Of a stretch of DNA of 64,000 bases, positions 21,511-32,265 are shown piece by piece. Every line of letters starts with the position of its first letter. Position 1 is the first letter of the stretch. The translations under genes and the position numbers were made by a program. The DNA is taken from contig JAYKYS010000010.1 of the NCBI GenBank assembly GCA_036924285.1, positions 17,459,001 through 17,523,000 on the forward strand. Reading direction: 5' to 3'. The notes under the pieces were generated by a model that made no database searches, was not told the origin of the DNA, and saw nothing but the letters and a program-made list of their open reading frames with translations. Origin of the DNA: Asterella californica. Lineage: Eukaryota > Streptophyta > Marchantiopsida > Marchantiales > Aytoniaceae.

Positions 21511-23285
21511 CGCGTCGGATGTTTACGTGAAGGATGTCCAAGAAAACGTGAGGTTCCTGGCTGTGGAGATGTTGTGTGCTGAAACAGACAGAGAAAAAAC
21601 AACCACGAAAACGAACGCTGCGATATATATCAACTCTGAATGTATGTACACTGCCGGTTCTTTCTCCTAAGAGCACAGAACTGAGAACCTGACCAAAGCG
21701 GTCTGTAACTTGCTTCAAAAGCCCCTAAAAACAATCCCTGAATCACAACCCTGACCCAAAACCACCGAAGCGTAGCTCAAAGCAAGAGAAACTTCTCTTT
21801 GCTAACAAACAGAGCCACAGTAGTATCACACGATCCAAACCCAAGTCCAAACCACATCCATATATAAGCTCTTAGCTAAAGCTAGCTACCACGAGCTGTA
21901 TATAGCCAACCAGAACTCTAACAAACTCAAAAGAGCAAAACTCGTAGCGAAGAAACCGAAAAAGGTCTATCTGTGGACTTCCTCCTTTCGCTGAACGGAC
22001 TTCAGATGTCGATAGGGTCTCCTCCGCTGACTCCGTTAACCCAAGAAACTTTCAGATCCGACTCCTGATAGCCGAGATATCGTCGATTTTCGGTCGCAGA
22101 TGACCGAACCTTCAAAAATTGCTCCCTGTGGCTTAAAACCGCACACCACGCACAAACGGATCGTCTAAACTGATATCCGTCTTCCCTGGCAGATAGATCT
22201 AGCTACCCTGAACCCAACAAGACTCCAAACAAGTCGTTTGGAGTTCCCCTTGCAAAACCACGCAAGAAATTTGGTCGTAGGTTTCAAAAAACTGACGTAA
22301 ATCAACTCCCTGCGGCACAAACTTGCTCATCACACCCAAACCAACAATCCAATCCGCACACAGTCTTCTCCTATGAGTAGATGAAGACTCCCTGATCGCA
22401 TAGGCACCAAGAACGAAGAGCTTGGCTCACCGATCGCGCAGAACAGTCCAACCTCAGGTCGCAGGTGAACGAAAATCTGATGTAAGTGCTTCTCTGCGAG
22501 CCAATTTCACTCAGAATTTCCAAACCGCTCGATGAAAACTGATATCGTCTTCAATTTCATGTAGAACTCGGTGTTCTGATCCCGTTGGATCCAAGGATAG
22601 CAAGTTTGGACTCCGGAACGGTCTGAACGGTCCAACTCTCCTTCACAGATAACTGAAAACTCCAAATCTGCTTCCTGCGTCTCAATTTCACTCAGTACGC
22701 ACTCCCCGATCCGTCTCTTCCCAAACCATTTAAACCAGTGCGTAGCCTGCACAGATCTGAACCCAACGACGCCTTGCACGCTTTCACTAGACTCCTAAAT
22801 CTCTCGAACCGTCCGTTGACAAGTCGTAGACGCAAGCTAGCCCCTAAGCTGCCCCCTTGTTATAGTCTCTGTACGTACAGTTCTCTCCTGAATAATAAGA
22901 AGCAGGCCCCTTGCATCTTTGATATAACGCCTGAAGTCCTAAATACCCAGTCAGCAAGTAACTAGGGACCTAGCTTGATTTTGCCTTGTTTCGAATCGCA
23001 TAACTTCTTCTCTGGATGTCCAAATGAAGTAAACAAGATGCCCATGGTAAGCTGACAATGAGCTCTACCCATCTATGTGATGGAAGTGAAGATCCGAAGT
23101 TGCGCCAAAAGCCCGTAAGCTGGGGTCTAACTTGTTTTCTCCATCTTTCGAGTCTTGTAACTTTTCCACTAGGCGTCCAAACGAAGTAGATGAAGTTCCT
23201 ATGGAAAGCTGACAAGGAGCTCTATCCACTAGTGCGATAAAAACGAAGATCCGAAGTGGTGCCAAAAACCCGTAAGCTGGGGTCT
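21511..23285 (-). repeat. Palindrome 3, right arm
   Basis: Reverse complement of 19722-21500, with many substitutions and small indels. No gene is supported inside. Confidence 0.78.
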
Positions 23286-23459
23286 AGCTTGTCTTCTCAT
23301 GAGTGTCTTTGGAGCGACAAGCATCAAAGTTTGAATTTCAGGTAGGAGTCGGTCCACGACACAACAACGTTTGGAAGTTTGAAGAGAGACGGAGAAGCGA
23401 AAGTTAAGTATAGATGAGTTGCAAATACACATCTTAGCGTTTGGGGCGATCTCTTCGCT

Positions 23460-24110
23460 TTGTACCGTGAAGCTTCTGAGACCATTAGAGCAGATGTGAA
23501 GAAGGTGGAGTTTCAAGCATCATTCATTGTGGAGACGACAAACGCTCATGGTGTGTTAGAGTTGGATCCATACAAGAGTGACTTTAAGTTGTCTGCTAAG
23601 ATAAGTAATGACTATGGTCACGAGATGATTATCTTAGATGATTGATTTTAGATTGGATTCTATTTCTTGTATAGCATGTGTAATACACGATTTTCAATAT
23701 AAAACTTGAAAAAATTAAATAAATGATGTAGATTTGTTTTCCTCCAAGGTATAGTGTTCATTCAATGGTTGAGAAGGCGAAACAACATGAGTGAAAGTTC
23801 AAAGGATTGGAAAGTTAGACTTAGAAACCTCCCTCAAGGTTTAGATGTCATAGTTAGTGTCGACGAGAGCTCGAGAGAGATTACCGTTGAGTTTGAAAAC
23901 ACTAGCATAAAAAATCAACTAGAATATCCGAGGAGAAAAGTAGAAACCGACTCATGATGTTATTTCTATAGAGGGTTAGGACATAAAGTAATGAATTGTC
24001 CAACTATGATCAGAGCAGAGAGAGCCAAAGAGAAGCGAGAGTTTACTAATTTGAGTATTCGAGTGGATCCATCTTCACCAATGCCAATTCATCTCTTATG
24101 AGAGAATCCT
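23460..24110 (+). pseudogene. Gag-like fragment with a damaged zinc knuckle
   Basis: Two short frames (23460-23645 and 23754-23957), then CYFYRGLGHKVMNCP near 23955, which is a CCHC knuckle whose second Cys is Tyr. A stop lies just before it. This resembles the C-terminal end of a retroelement nucleocapsid/Gag (LTR element or LINE ORF1). The family cannot be assigned. Confidence 0.5.
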
Positions 24111-24189
24111 TGTCTAAGTTGTGAAGTGGGTGATTTATCAAGAAAATCATCGCTAATCCTTCTCGCTCCGTCATGGAGTAATTCTTCTC

Positions 24190-24970
24190 CGTGAGAACCA
24201 TCTACCTACTAGCATAAGCTATAGGATGATCATGTCCATCTCCATCTAACTGATTTAATATACATCCATATACATAACAAATGAAAACATCTGTATACAG
24301 AACAAATGCTTTACTCCAATCGTGTTTAGCAAGTATAGAAGCTGTTACCAATGTCTTTTTCAGCTCTTCAAATGCCTCCTTTGCCTTCTGATCATGCACT
24401 ATTAAGTCAAAACCAACTCTCTTCTTCATGTACATAGTCAAAGTTATTGCTTTGTTCGAGAAGAAAAAGATAAACTTACGATAATATCCAACCATGCCAA
24501 GAAACTGTCTCAACTTTGTCAAGTTGATCTGAAATGAAAGATCCACAATCTTCTTCACCTTCTCAGGATCTACCGCATTCTCTTTCTTGAAAATGATGTG
24601 TCTCAACAGTAGACATTCTTCGCAACCAAAGATGCACTTCTCTAGATTTAGAGAAGCGTTGGCTTATTCCAATCGCTGCAAAACTTTGATCACATGATCA
24701 AAGTGGTCCTCCTTTTTTCCGTACGCGCAAAAATCGTCAATGAAATCACGGACAAACTTCTCTATGAATCGTTCAAACATCTTGTTCACGAACCTCTGAA
24801 ATGTTGCCGAAACATTACACAAATCTAAATGACATCACCCGTAATGTAAATGTTCTCCAAAGAGTAGTGAATATAGTCAACTGCTAGTACTCTTGTGCTA
24901 TCTTGATCTGGTTATACCTACTATAACCATCACCAAAGTTGTACCATTCATGACTAACAACTTCTTCCAA
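24190..24970 (-). pseudogene. Ty3 reverse transcriptase fragment
   Basis: On the minus strand, FIDDFCAYGKKEDHF (catalytic box) is followed by LNLEKCIFGCEECLL, then the open frame 24606-24202 with LTKLRQFLGMVGYYRKF and ending HDHPIAYASR at RNase H. The frame is interrupted near 24610-24680. It is a third Ty3 lineage, different from both elements to the left. No LTRs were found around it. Confidence 0.78.
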
Positions 24971-24989
24971 AATCTCATCTGTTATTACA

Positions 24990-25849
24990 ATGAATTATAC
25001 AGGAGGTGATCTTGATATGTGCAATTGGGCGCCCTTGTGTCAGTTTCTGCATCATGAGTGTACGAGTGGATTATTATTTGTCGAGAGGTGGAGAACCTTG
25101 CTGCATCTACACATACATGGAGTTATTTCACTACAGACCACGAGCATTATACATGTGAAGCAACGTCTGCTGTCTGTGTTGAGATGGAGAGGCACCGATA
25201 GACGGATCGATGAGGAGGTCTGTGTCAAACTGTTAACTTACAAGGGTTTGTACACTTTTGTTGGCATGGTGGAGTATTGCATGAAGGACAAGGGGGAGCT
25301 ACATCACCAATCCTTCATGAAAAACATCACAGAGACCATGCTGCAAGACGAGAAAGAGCTGTTCATGCTGTTTGGTGCTGCAGATATGAATAACAGGGTG
25401 GAGCTGAATCACACGAATATCCTGCAGCGAGCGTTGTAATTCAACAAGTACCATAATGAGCATCCGTTAGGTACAACTCTTAGAACTTGTTTGAGGTCAT
25501 GATACGATCTGGTAAGTATAGTCCGTCTTGCAGATATCTTATGGCTTGTGGCATACAAAAAACACGTTCTGATTCGCTGTGAAAAGCTATAATCCACCAT
25601 GAGACTGTAACCATCGCGGACATAGACAATGTTATTTTTGCACAGTCACGAGCACGTTACTTCACTGTCGAACAGCCGGATGTTGACATTCTGCAGGAGA
25701 AGGAGTATATACTTGCAACTTTTCTTGCTATTCGCAATAAAAAAGTACCCAATTTTCATGAAGTGGACACGCTTTCAGAGTATATGCTTGTATGCATTGC
25801 GTTGGAAAGGAACCTGGGGTGCAGTAGAGCCTTTGAAGGTAAATATTGA
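24990..25849 (+). pseudogene. HUH endonuclease (Rep/Replitron-like) transposase, copy A
   Basis: HUH enzymes nick single-stranded DNA and become linked to it through a Tyr. Here HLHIHG at 25104-25121 fits the metal-binding His motif and VEYCMKDK near 25272 fits the YxxK catalytic motif, about 55 residues later, normal spacing for Rep proteins. Next comes KNITETMLQDEKELFMLFG, matching copies B and C. After a TAA at about 25437 a second block (25590-25849, frame of TIADIDNVIFAQSRARYF) matches the C-terminal parts of copies B and C. Motif I is not clear, and stops separate the blocks. Replitrons are the best candidate, given their reported abundance in non-seed plants; a CRESS-virus-like Rep or an unusual Helitron Rep is the alternative. 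Confidence 0.55.
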
Positions 25850-26257
25850 AGCATTTGTCTCCAACTGTGTTTCGTGTAACCTTTTCCTTCTTATCTTTGT
25901 TCTAATGTTTCACTTCATGTTCTACCTGCAAGCACCACTACCGATAGGATGTCCACTCCAATTTCGACATACGTCCGTCGTATTACCATCTTCAACACAG
26001 TATCGTTGGCGGTGCTATTCACGCCGGACTATTCTACGCGGTGCTACTATAGGACCAACGTTACTTTGATTACCGTACAAGGCTTGGTATTTGCTATTGG
26101 CTTTGATTGTCGAGATGTAGATATATGTTGCTACAGAAGCAGCGTTTGTTGTGTGTAGTAGACAACCATAGGAGACTACAAACGTTGTGTTACTTTCTGT
26201 TCCGGATGAAATAAAGTTCTGGGTTCGTCGTAGCCTTTTTCCTCTACTTAGGGTTGG

Positions 26258-26467
26258 TTCTTCTGGCTTTTGTTACAAAGCATTTTTGTCGCCAAGAGCA
26301 AATAATGATAACTGAGAAAGAACCAGGTTCACATTCGGATAGAAAATAACGTCTGGATTGCGTTCTTCTGTCTTTTGTTACGAAGTATTTTTGTCCCCAA
26401 GAGCAAATAATGATAACCGACAAGGAAACGGATTCGAGTTCGGATACAAAACTTGCGGACAGAACGA
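26258..26467 (+). repeat. Two tandem 105-bp units
   Basis: Units begin TTCTTCTG at 26258 and 26363 and share CCAAGAGCAAATAATGATAAC. They lie between HUH copies A and B in AT-rich non-coding DNA; I see no gene from 25850 to 27640. Confidence 0.7.
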
Positions 26468-27292
26468 CGAGTAGTACACGAGTGGGAGAAAAATATGAGG
26501 TGCAGTATTAAACTGTAAATACCCGAGAAACGAAAAACTTGAAAAATGTAGAGACTAGCGTATGCTTATGGAAAGCAAAAAACAAAAAATTGGGGACACC
26601 TTGAATCATAATTGTACATCAAGTGATAATATTATGCTCTCGTCATATTATCTCGTCACTATATTATATGCTTATTCACTCCTCCATCTGAAGATGGAAG
26701 AGGGGTTCCATTTCAGCAAACCATTATACTAGCGATACAGTATCAGTTACCTTTGACTTTTTTCATTTACTAAAACGTCGCACGAGGTCACCTCCGCTTC
26801 CTTCCAGGATAAATCAATTCGAGGACTGCTGCTGTACCGAAAATAAAGGTGTCCTACTCTTCTCATATTTTTTAGTTCATCTTTTTCGGTTCTCGCAACC
26901 GTAAGCTGCGTGTGTCTATTTTTTGCATTGCTGTCTTCTTCTCACATTTGTTACGACTCTGGGGGCCGCTTTTCACACTTCTTTCCGGCTGAACCTTCCC
27001 TACAAGTCCATTATGCCTACAAAGCATTATGTCTTTTCAACTTTACGATCTTCATTTATATAATCCAAACGACGACAAGTACATACCATTTTTTGGTAAC
27101 CATTTTTTATTCACTTTCAGTGAAAATCGTCAACCTGTAACAGGAGCGAAGAAGAGTCGTATCACTACTACTGCCTACTGCTTGTTGCTGACTATGCAAG
27201 TGGAAGATGTTCACGTGTAACAAGGCCATAACTACTGATAGAGTGAATAAATAATACTTCGATAAACAAGTTGGCGTACTCTGACTTCACTG

Positions 27293-27447
27293 CCCCTTAA
27301 GCAGCTTCCGATACTTAGATGAACAAATTGCTGTCGGCTGCAACAACATATATAGAAATGGAAACACTGACTCGATTGTCCCTTTAGCAGCTTCTGATAC
27401 TTAGATGAAAAAGTTGTTGTGTCGGCTGCAACAGGATATATACAAAT
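27293..27447 (+). repeat. Two tandem 86-bp units
   Basis: Units share GCAGCTTC…GATACTTAGATGAA (27301 and 27387) and GTCGGCTGCAACA. Non-coding. Confidence 0.65.
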
Positions 27448-27639
27448 ACATATACACAGTCAAATATATACACACTATTCTTCTCCTCGTCCTAGTCCTC
27501 CTCGTAGACGGATGGTGTCTTCGTGGTCCCCATCCCGAGCTCCGTTCGCTGCAGTTGTGGTCCATCCCCAGCTCAGTCGTATGTCCTCGTTACTCGTCTC
27601 TCACTTCATGACCTCTTGACGTGTCTTGAGGCTTCGTGC

Positions 27640-28500
27640 TCACTTCTGCGTAGAGGCATAGCAGATAGTGAAAGAAAATAAATACAAGAAAATAAATACC
27701 TCATTTCGAATGTCCACAGTACCTTCAGCTGCACGTGTGGCCGATGTCTGTCGAAGCAAAGCAGAACACAGGGGCATATACTCGAGGAAGGCCCGGACTG
27801 TTTCAAAGAGTGGACCGTTGGCATCCATTATGGGTGAAGGTAAAGTTAGAAGCCGTTCTTCCTTTTCAGCAAGAATGGGTGAGAAATACCTCCTTTTGTC
27901 TTGGTGATTGGAAAAGAAGATAATGTCTATGTCCCTGATGGTGATACTCTCTAGATACACGATGGACTTTCACAGTGCTTCACTATGAGCTCGTTGTATG
28001 TCATTCCTCATAACCACTTACAAGACGGAGAATACTTCTCTGACCAAACCATAGACCTCAGTGAAGTTCGCAGTGTGCTCTCGAGTGGGTGTCGGCTCTT
28101 ATATTTGTTGAATTGCAACTCTCATTGCAGTATGTTGTTCGCATTCAGCTCGACCCTGTTTTTGGTGTCTGCAACGCCTAACATGGTGAAAAGTTCCTGA
28201 CAGTCTGCAAGCATAGCATCAGTTATGTTTTTCATGGAGCAGCGATGATGTACCTCAGATTGATCTTTCATGCAGTACCAGATCATACTCACAAAAGTAT
28301 GAGACCTCGATTGTTCAATTTCTTCACACACACTTCTCCTCCCAGTGGTCTGTTAGCCCCTTTCCAACCTAGGCTTAATATCAAGCGGTTTTTCACATCT
28401 ATAGTGCTACTTGCTTGCAAAGAAAACACTCCTTGAACATGGATATGTAGCAAGGCGTCCCTCTCTCAACTGAGATAAGTCTACTGTGATATTGTTGTTG
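27640..28500 (-). pseudogene. HUH transposase remnant, copy B
   Basis: On the minus strand LLHIHVQG (near 28460-28435) replaces HLHIHG of copy A but keeps the H-x-H core. Then follow the frame of GEVCVKKLNNRGL and, in the 28331-28122 ORF, IWYCMKDQ (the YxxK Tyr motif) and MKNITDAMLADCQELFTMLG, nearly as in copies A and C. The ORF 27960-27640 (SITIRDIDIIFFSNHQDKRR) corresponds to the C-terminal block of the other copies. Several frameshifts and stops make it a pseudogene. It faces copy A (opposite strand), about 1.8 kb away. Confidence 0.55.
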
Positions 28501-28574
28501 TAGAAATGTGCATAACGAGCCTCAACAAGTCAGGTCAAGGTCTCCACCGCTCTGGACAACAGTTACCGACACTT

Positions 28575-28790
28575 CAAGTATTTTCAGTGGGATTGTTTTC
28601 TTCGAGCGAGGAAGAGGGTTGCCCGCATGGATGGCACGAGCAGCTTGCCGCATCTGCATCCGATGGAAATGCTTGATGTTTACAACCTATTCTAAAAGTC
28701 GTGTGTTGAAGACTGTGCAGACGTAGCTCAACGTCCTCTGTCTGTATACAGAGGATACCATTGGCTTAATCAGCTGACTCTCGTTACGGA
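28575..28790 (+). pseudogene. Possible fourth, strongly decayed HUH copy
   Basis: FFERGRG followed by LPHLHPM in another frame resembles the FVERG…LLHLHIHG block of copy A, and the following bases resemble its next 40 bases. It starts just to the right of copy B, on the other strand. The match is short, so confidence is low. Confidence 0.25.
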
Positions 28791-28799
28791 AGTATTTGG

Positions 28800-29880
28800 G
28801 ATAACAAAATGTAATAGATCAACTGTCCCTGAGGACGAGCCATAACTCCTTGGATTCTACATACAAGTAAAGCTTTTTTATGCACTGATAGCATTGACTA
28901 CGTCATGAGAAAGCATAATCGATTTTGACGTAATCTAGGCCAAGGAGGAGAAAATCTGGAGGTTTCAGACAGAAACGAAAGTCGATATACACGTAACTTC
29001 TAGTGATATACAAATCAGTTTCGGACAAAGAAAGCAATGTACAAGATAAGACAGGATAAGGAGATGGAATGGTTGGAACAGCGAAGCGGTGGAGTTGACA
29101 ATTGTGTGGACAATTGCCTCTAGAAGGCTGGAGGAAGGTGGAAGTGACGGACTGAGAGGTCATTGACGGAAGGAGATGACAATATCAGAGGACTAGAAGG
29201 CACGAGCAGAGGGCTGCGGGGTACAACTAGAGGGCTAGAGAGAATAGAGACAAGTAGAGGGCTAGATGGAGTAGAGGAAAGTGATACGTGAAGACAGTGG
29301 GACCTCTCATCATCGGTATGAGGGACATGAGAATCGTTAGACATTCCAGACATGCCAAGCAACAGGGACAAAAAAATGAGCAATGTGTACATGGATGATG
29401 CGGCCCGAAGTATGTAAATGAAAGTACGTACAAAGAGGTGACAGAAACTCGGACAGAGGTCACGAATGCAGAACGCATCGTTCCATGTTGCCAAAACAGA
29501 CGTAAAGAGGATGGGTGCAGCGTACACTGTAGCACAGTTACACAACTGTGATTCGCAGCCAAAGTCGCCACTTTGCTATTCGTCGCATTCCACAAACAGT
29601 CACTTCTGCTCCAGATGCCCGTCCGGTCCCGTGCCATCGCGGCGGCAGCAGGAGTTGTAGACATGCGACAAGTGAGTGAACTTCACATGCCGACATGAAA
29701 AGCTGTACAAACCAAACTCACGCAGCAGTGACGACAATAAAACATGTTAACATCTCTCGTCGAGCGAATCCAACAACACAAATCCAACGTGAAAAGCAAA
29801 GCGACGAAGAAAATGACAGCTGACAGCCCGTCCCTGTCTCATCTCATCAGCGCTCTCACATCGTCAACCACAAGTTTTTC
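28800..29880. other. No gene recognised; short tandem motifs
   Basis: At 29180-29290 the motif AGAGGGCTAGA recurs about every 27-35 bases. The overlapping minus-strand ORFs (29120-29664) come from this low-complexity stretch and contain no known domain. Confidence 0.4.
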
Positions 29881-30790
29881 TTGAAAGAAGTGATGGCTCA
29901 CGAATGGGCATCGACCGACGGGATGAAATGTGGCGTGCCGTCCCGTCCCAGCAGTCCCATCTGACAAACGGATTGTCATCGACTGTCGAGGCAGAAATCA
30001 AACTCCCGCTAACGTTACTGATCTCACATGCAATCACCTCAGAATCGGGAAGTCATGCAACACAAACAAAGATGCACTCGCCGTCCCGTCTTGCTTCTGG
30101 TAGAAGCAAAACGATCATCATCTGTCATCTGCTGTCCCTGGTCCCACCTGCAATCTCCAAAGCGAAGAAAGGAAGAACACGAACTGCAGAGCACACATGC
30201 AAAACATCACCTGCAATCACATCGGAATCAGCAGCAAACGCAGCAGCGAAGAAAAAAAGAAGCAAAGTATGCATCGACCCATCCACAAACAACCCTTCCT
30301 CTAAAACGAGCCGAGTCTGTAGAGGTACTGTCGCAAACGAACCCCGCCATCGCAACCTAATCAACAGCGGCAGCCAAGCAACCGAAAGCGAAGAAAAAAA
30401 TAAGCTAACAGTGCATCGACGCATCGAGAAAGAGCCTTTCCGCTAAAATGAGCAGACGAGCGAACAACCGAGAGGCAAGAAACAAAGAAGGTAATCGTGC
30501 ATCGACGCATCGAGAAAGAGCCCTTCCGCTAAATCGACCCCTATCGCTCGCAACGAAGTTCAGATGCCGCACTAAGAATATGTGTAGGAATCGACAACCG
30601 CTCTCGACAAAACAAGAGCTCTGTCTCTAGAACTAGTCATAAACGAACCCCGCCATTGCTCGCGATGTTATCAACGGCGGCAGGCAACGAAGTTATACTG
30701 TCGCGTGACTTCAGCGTTGGAATTAACATCCTCTACCGAGAAAAGTTGTACTGCCGCACGAATTCAGCGTTCGAATTACCATCCGCTACC
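29880..30790 (+). repeat. Degenerate tandem-repeat region
   Basis: Recurring blocks include GCATCGACGCATCGAGAAAG (30413 and 30500), AAACGAACCCCGCCAT (twice) and a roughly 60-base CTGTCGC…TTCAGCGTT unit (30690-30780). The ORF at 29904-30446 is composed of these repeats; I do not regard it as a gene. I see nothing further up to 31100. Confidence 0.55.
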
Positions 30791-31107
30791 TAGAAACAAA
30801 GTTTCTCGTAGTCGCCGATAATTTCACCACTATTCCCTGCATGTCCCTGCATGTTTTATAGGTTACGGTTACATTCGCGGCATGCAACCCCCTTTTTCCT
30901 TCTGCGTCCGTCGTCCCCGATCCGCGATTGGGATGATGATTATTATAATCGTCTCAACTGAAGCAATGCGTTTTACTGGAAATTAAACTGACAAGAATAC
31001 AGTGAGACATATGAAAGGGTATGACGCTGGAAATGCTCTATCAGGATATAAACCGGACTTCTAGAAATGGATGTCTGATTATAGTGCTTGTCTGATTGTC
31101 TGATTGT

Positions 31108-31139
31108 CGTGCTCACCACCCTATCTGGTGGTGAGCACG
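31108..31139. repeat. Perfect 13-bp inverted repeat
   Basis: Arms CGTGCTCACCACC and GGTGGTGAGCACG flank a 6-base loop. It lies about 1.1 kb upstream of the PDAT start. It could be a terminator-like hairpin or a transposon end; no partner was found. Confidence 0.5.
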
Positions 31140-31799
31140 AAAGGGCGCCACCTTGCTAAAATGCAATAGGGCCCCATACAAAATCGTGGCGGCTTAGGAA
31201 CACTTGCTGACACTAGGTTCTCGATTCGATCCAACTTCCAAGGATGGGCTTGCGGCATTATGCGCGACGTCACTCGTGGGTGTAACCATGACGGCTGGGA
31301 ACTGGAAACAGTTTCCAGCACTCATAGTGTATCATAAAGTCAAGGTTCTTATATGATTCTCGTCCTCGGTCCGAGATGCACTCGATCGAACGACAGAACA
31401 TGACATTGGACGAGCTTCCCTTCAGTGCTTCCTATCATGCAAGACACGGTACGTTGTGGACCTGACCTGCGAGAAGTCTTCTGGTCGCTTGTGGCACGTG
31501 CGTTTATGTTTTCCGACGTTACTTTTCATTTGATAATTGCGGATTAATGAATTGTCAACCTTACAAAGTAAACATATTTGGCGGCTCCGCCTTTTCCTAG
31601 TTTACATCCAGCCACGAGCCAAATAATACAGATGACTTGTCAAGATGGGAGATGCATAGTCATGACTGATGTTCCGGTTTGAATCTCAACCAATTAGTAG
31701 CCAGTTGCCAGTTGCGTTGCAACTTGACATGTCCAATCGGACGATGAACTGCACTCCACATGACGCGCTGACGAACCAAAGACGGTACTCAGGAATCAG

Positions 31800-32265
31800 G
31801 AGTTAGGAGAAAGTGGAAAAGAACAGGAAATACAACCGGGAAAGAAGGGGGGGAAATCCCGGCGGAGTCGTGCCGCTGCAGGGAAGCCGGAGGCATGGAG
31901 AAATCAACAGGAGAAGCAAGGAATCAGTCAGCGGAGAGGAGCGGAACTGTACTGGATAGTAGAGTAGACGGGAGGATGACGGGGGAGGGTAGGCACGCGG
32001 CTGAATGATGAATCCGAAGGGCGGGAGTGAGTGGAAGTATAAAGCTCAATTGGGGCGCAGAATCAGAGGAGCCGAAAGGAGGAGCAGCGGATAATAGCCG
32101 GGCTTGGGTGCGGAGCGGAGCCTTTACTCTTTAGCTTGCTGGAGGTGGGTTTTGGTCGATGAAACAAGCAGGACTTGGACAGGGAAAGCGAGAAGAGAAG
32201 AGCAGGCTGAAGTTCTGACTGAGGGGAAGAGGGGAAGCAGGAGGAGGACAGGAAAGCGTAAGAAG
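31800..32265 (+). promoter_or_regulatory. GC-rich PDAT promoter/5' UTR region
   Basis: Purine-rich, GC-rich leader directly upstream of the PDAT start. A TATAAAG-like motif lies at about 32038. An upstream in-frame ATG at 32104 would add 54 residues of low-complexity sequence; the start at 32266 is preferred because its MQLRQRK aligns with the N-terminus of known PDATs. Confidence 0.4.

Noticed and set aside
31150..31330. Possible tRNA or SINE near GGTTCTCGATTCGATCC
   Set aside because: B-box-like bases are present but no A box at suitable distance and no fold.
32104..32265. Upstream in-frame ATG extending PDAT by 54 residues
   Set aside because: The extension is low-complexity and does not align to PDAT; MQLRQRK at 32266 fits the family start.
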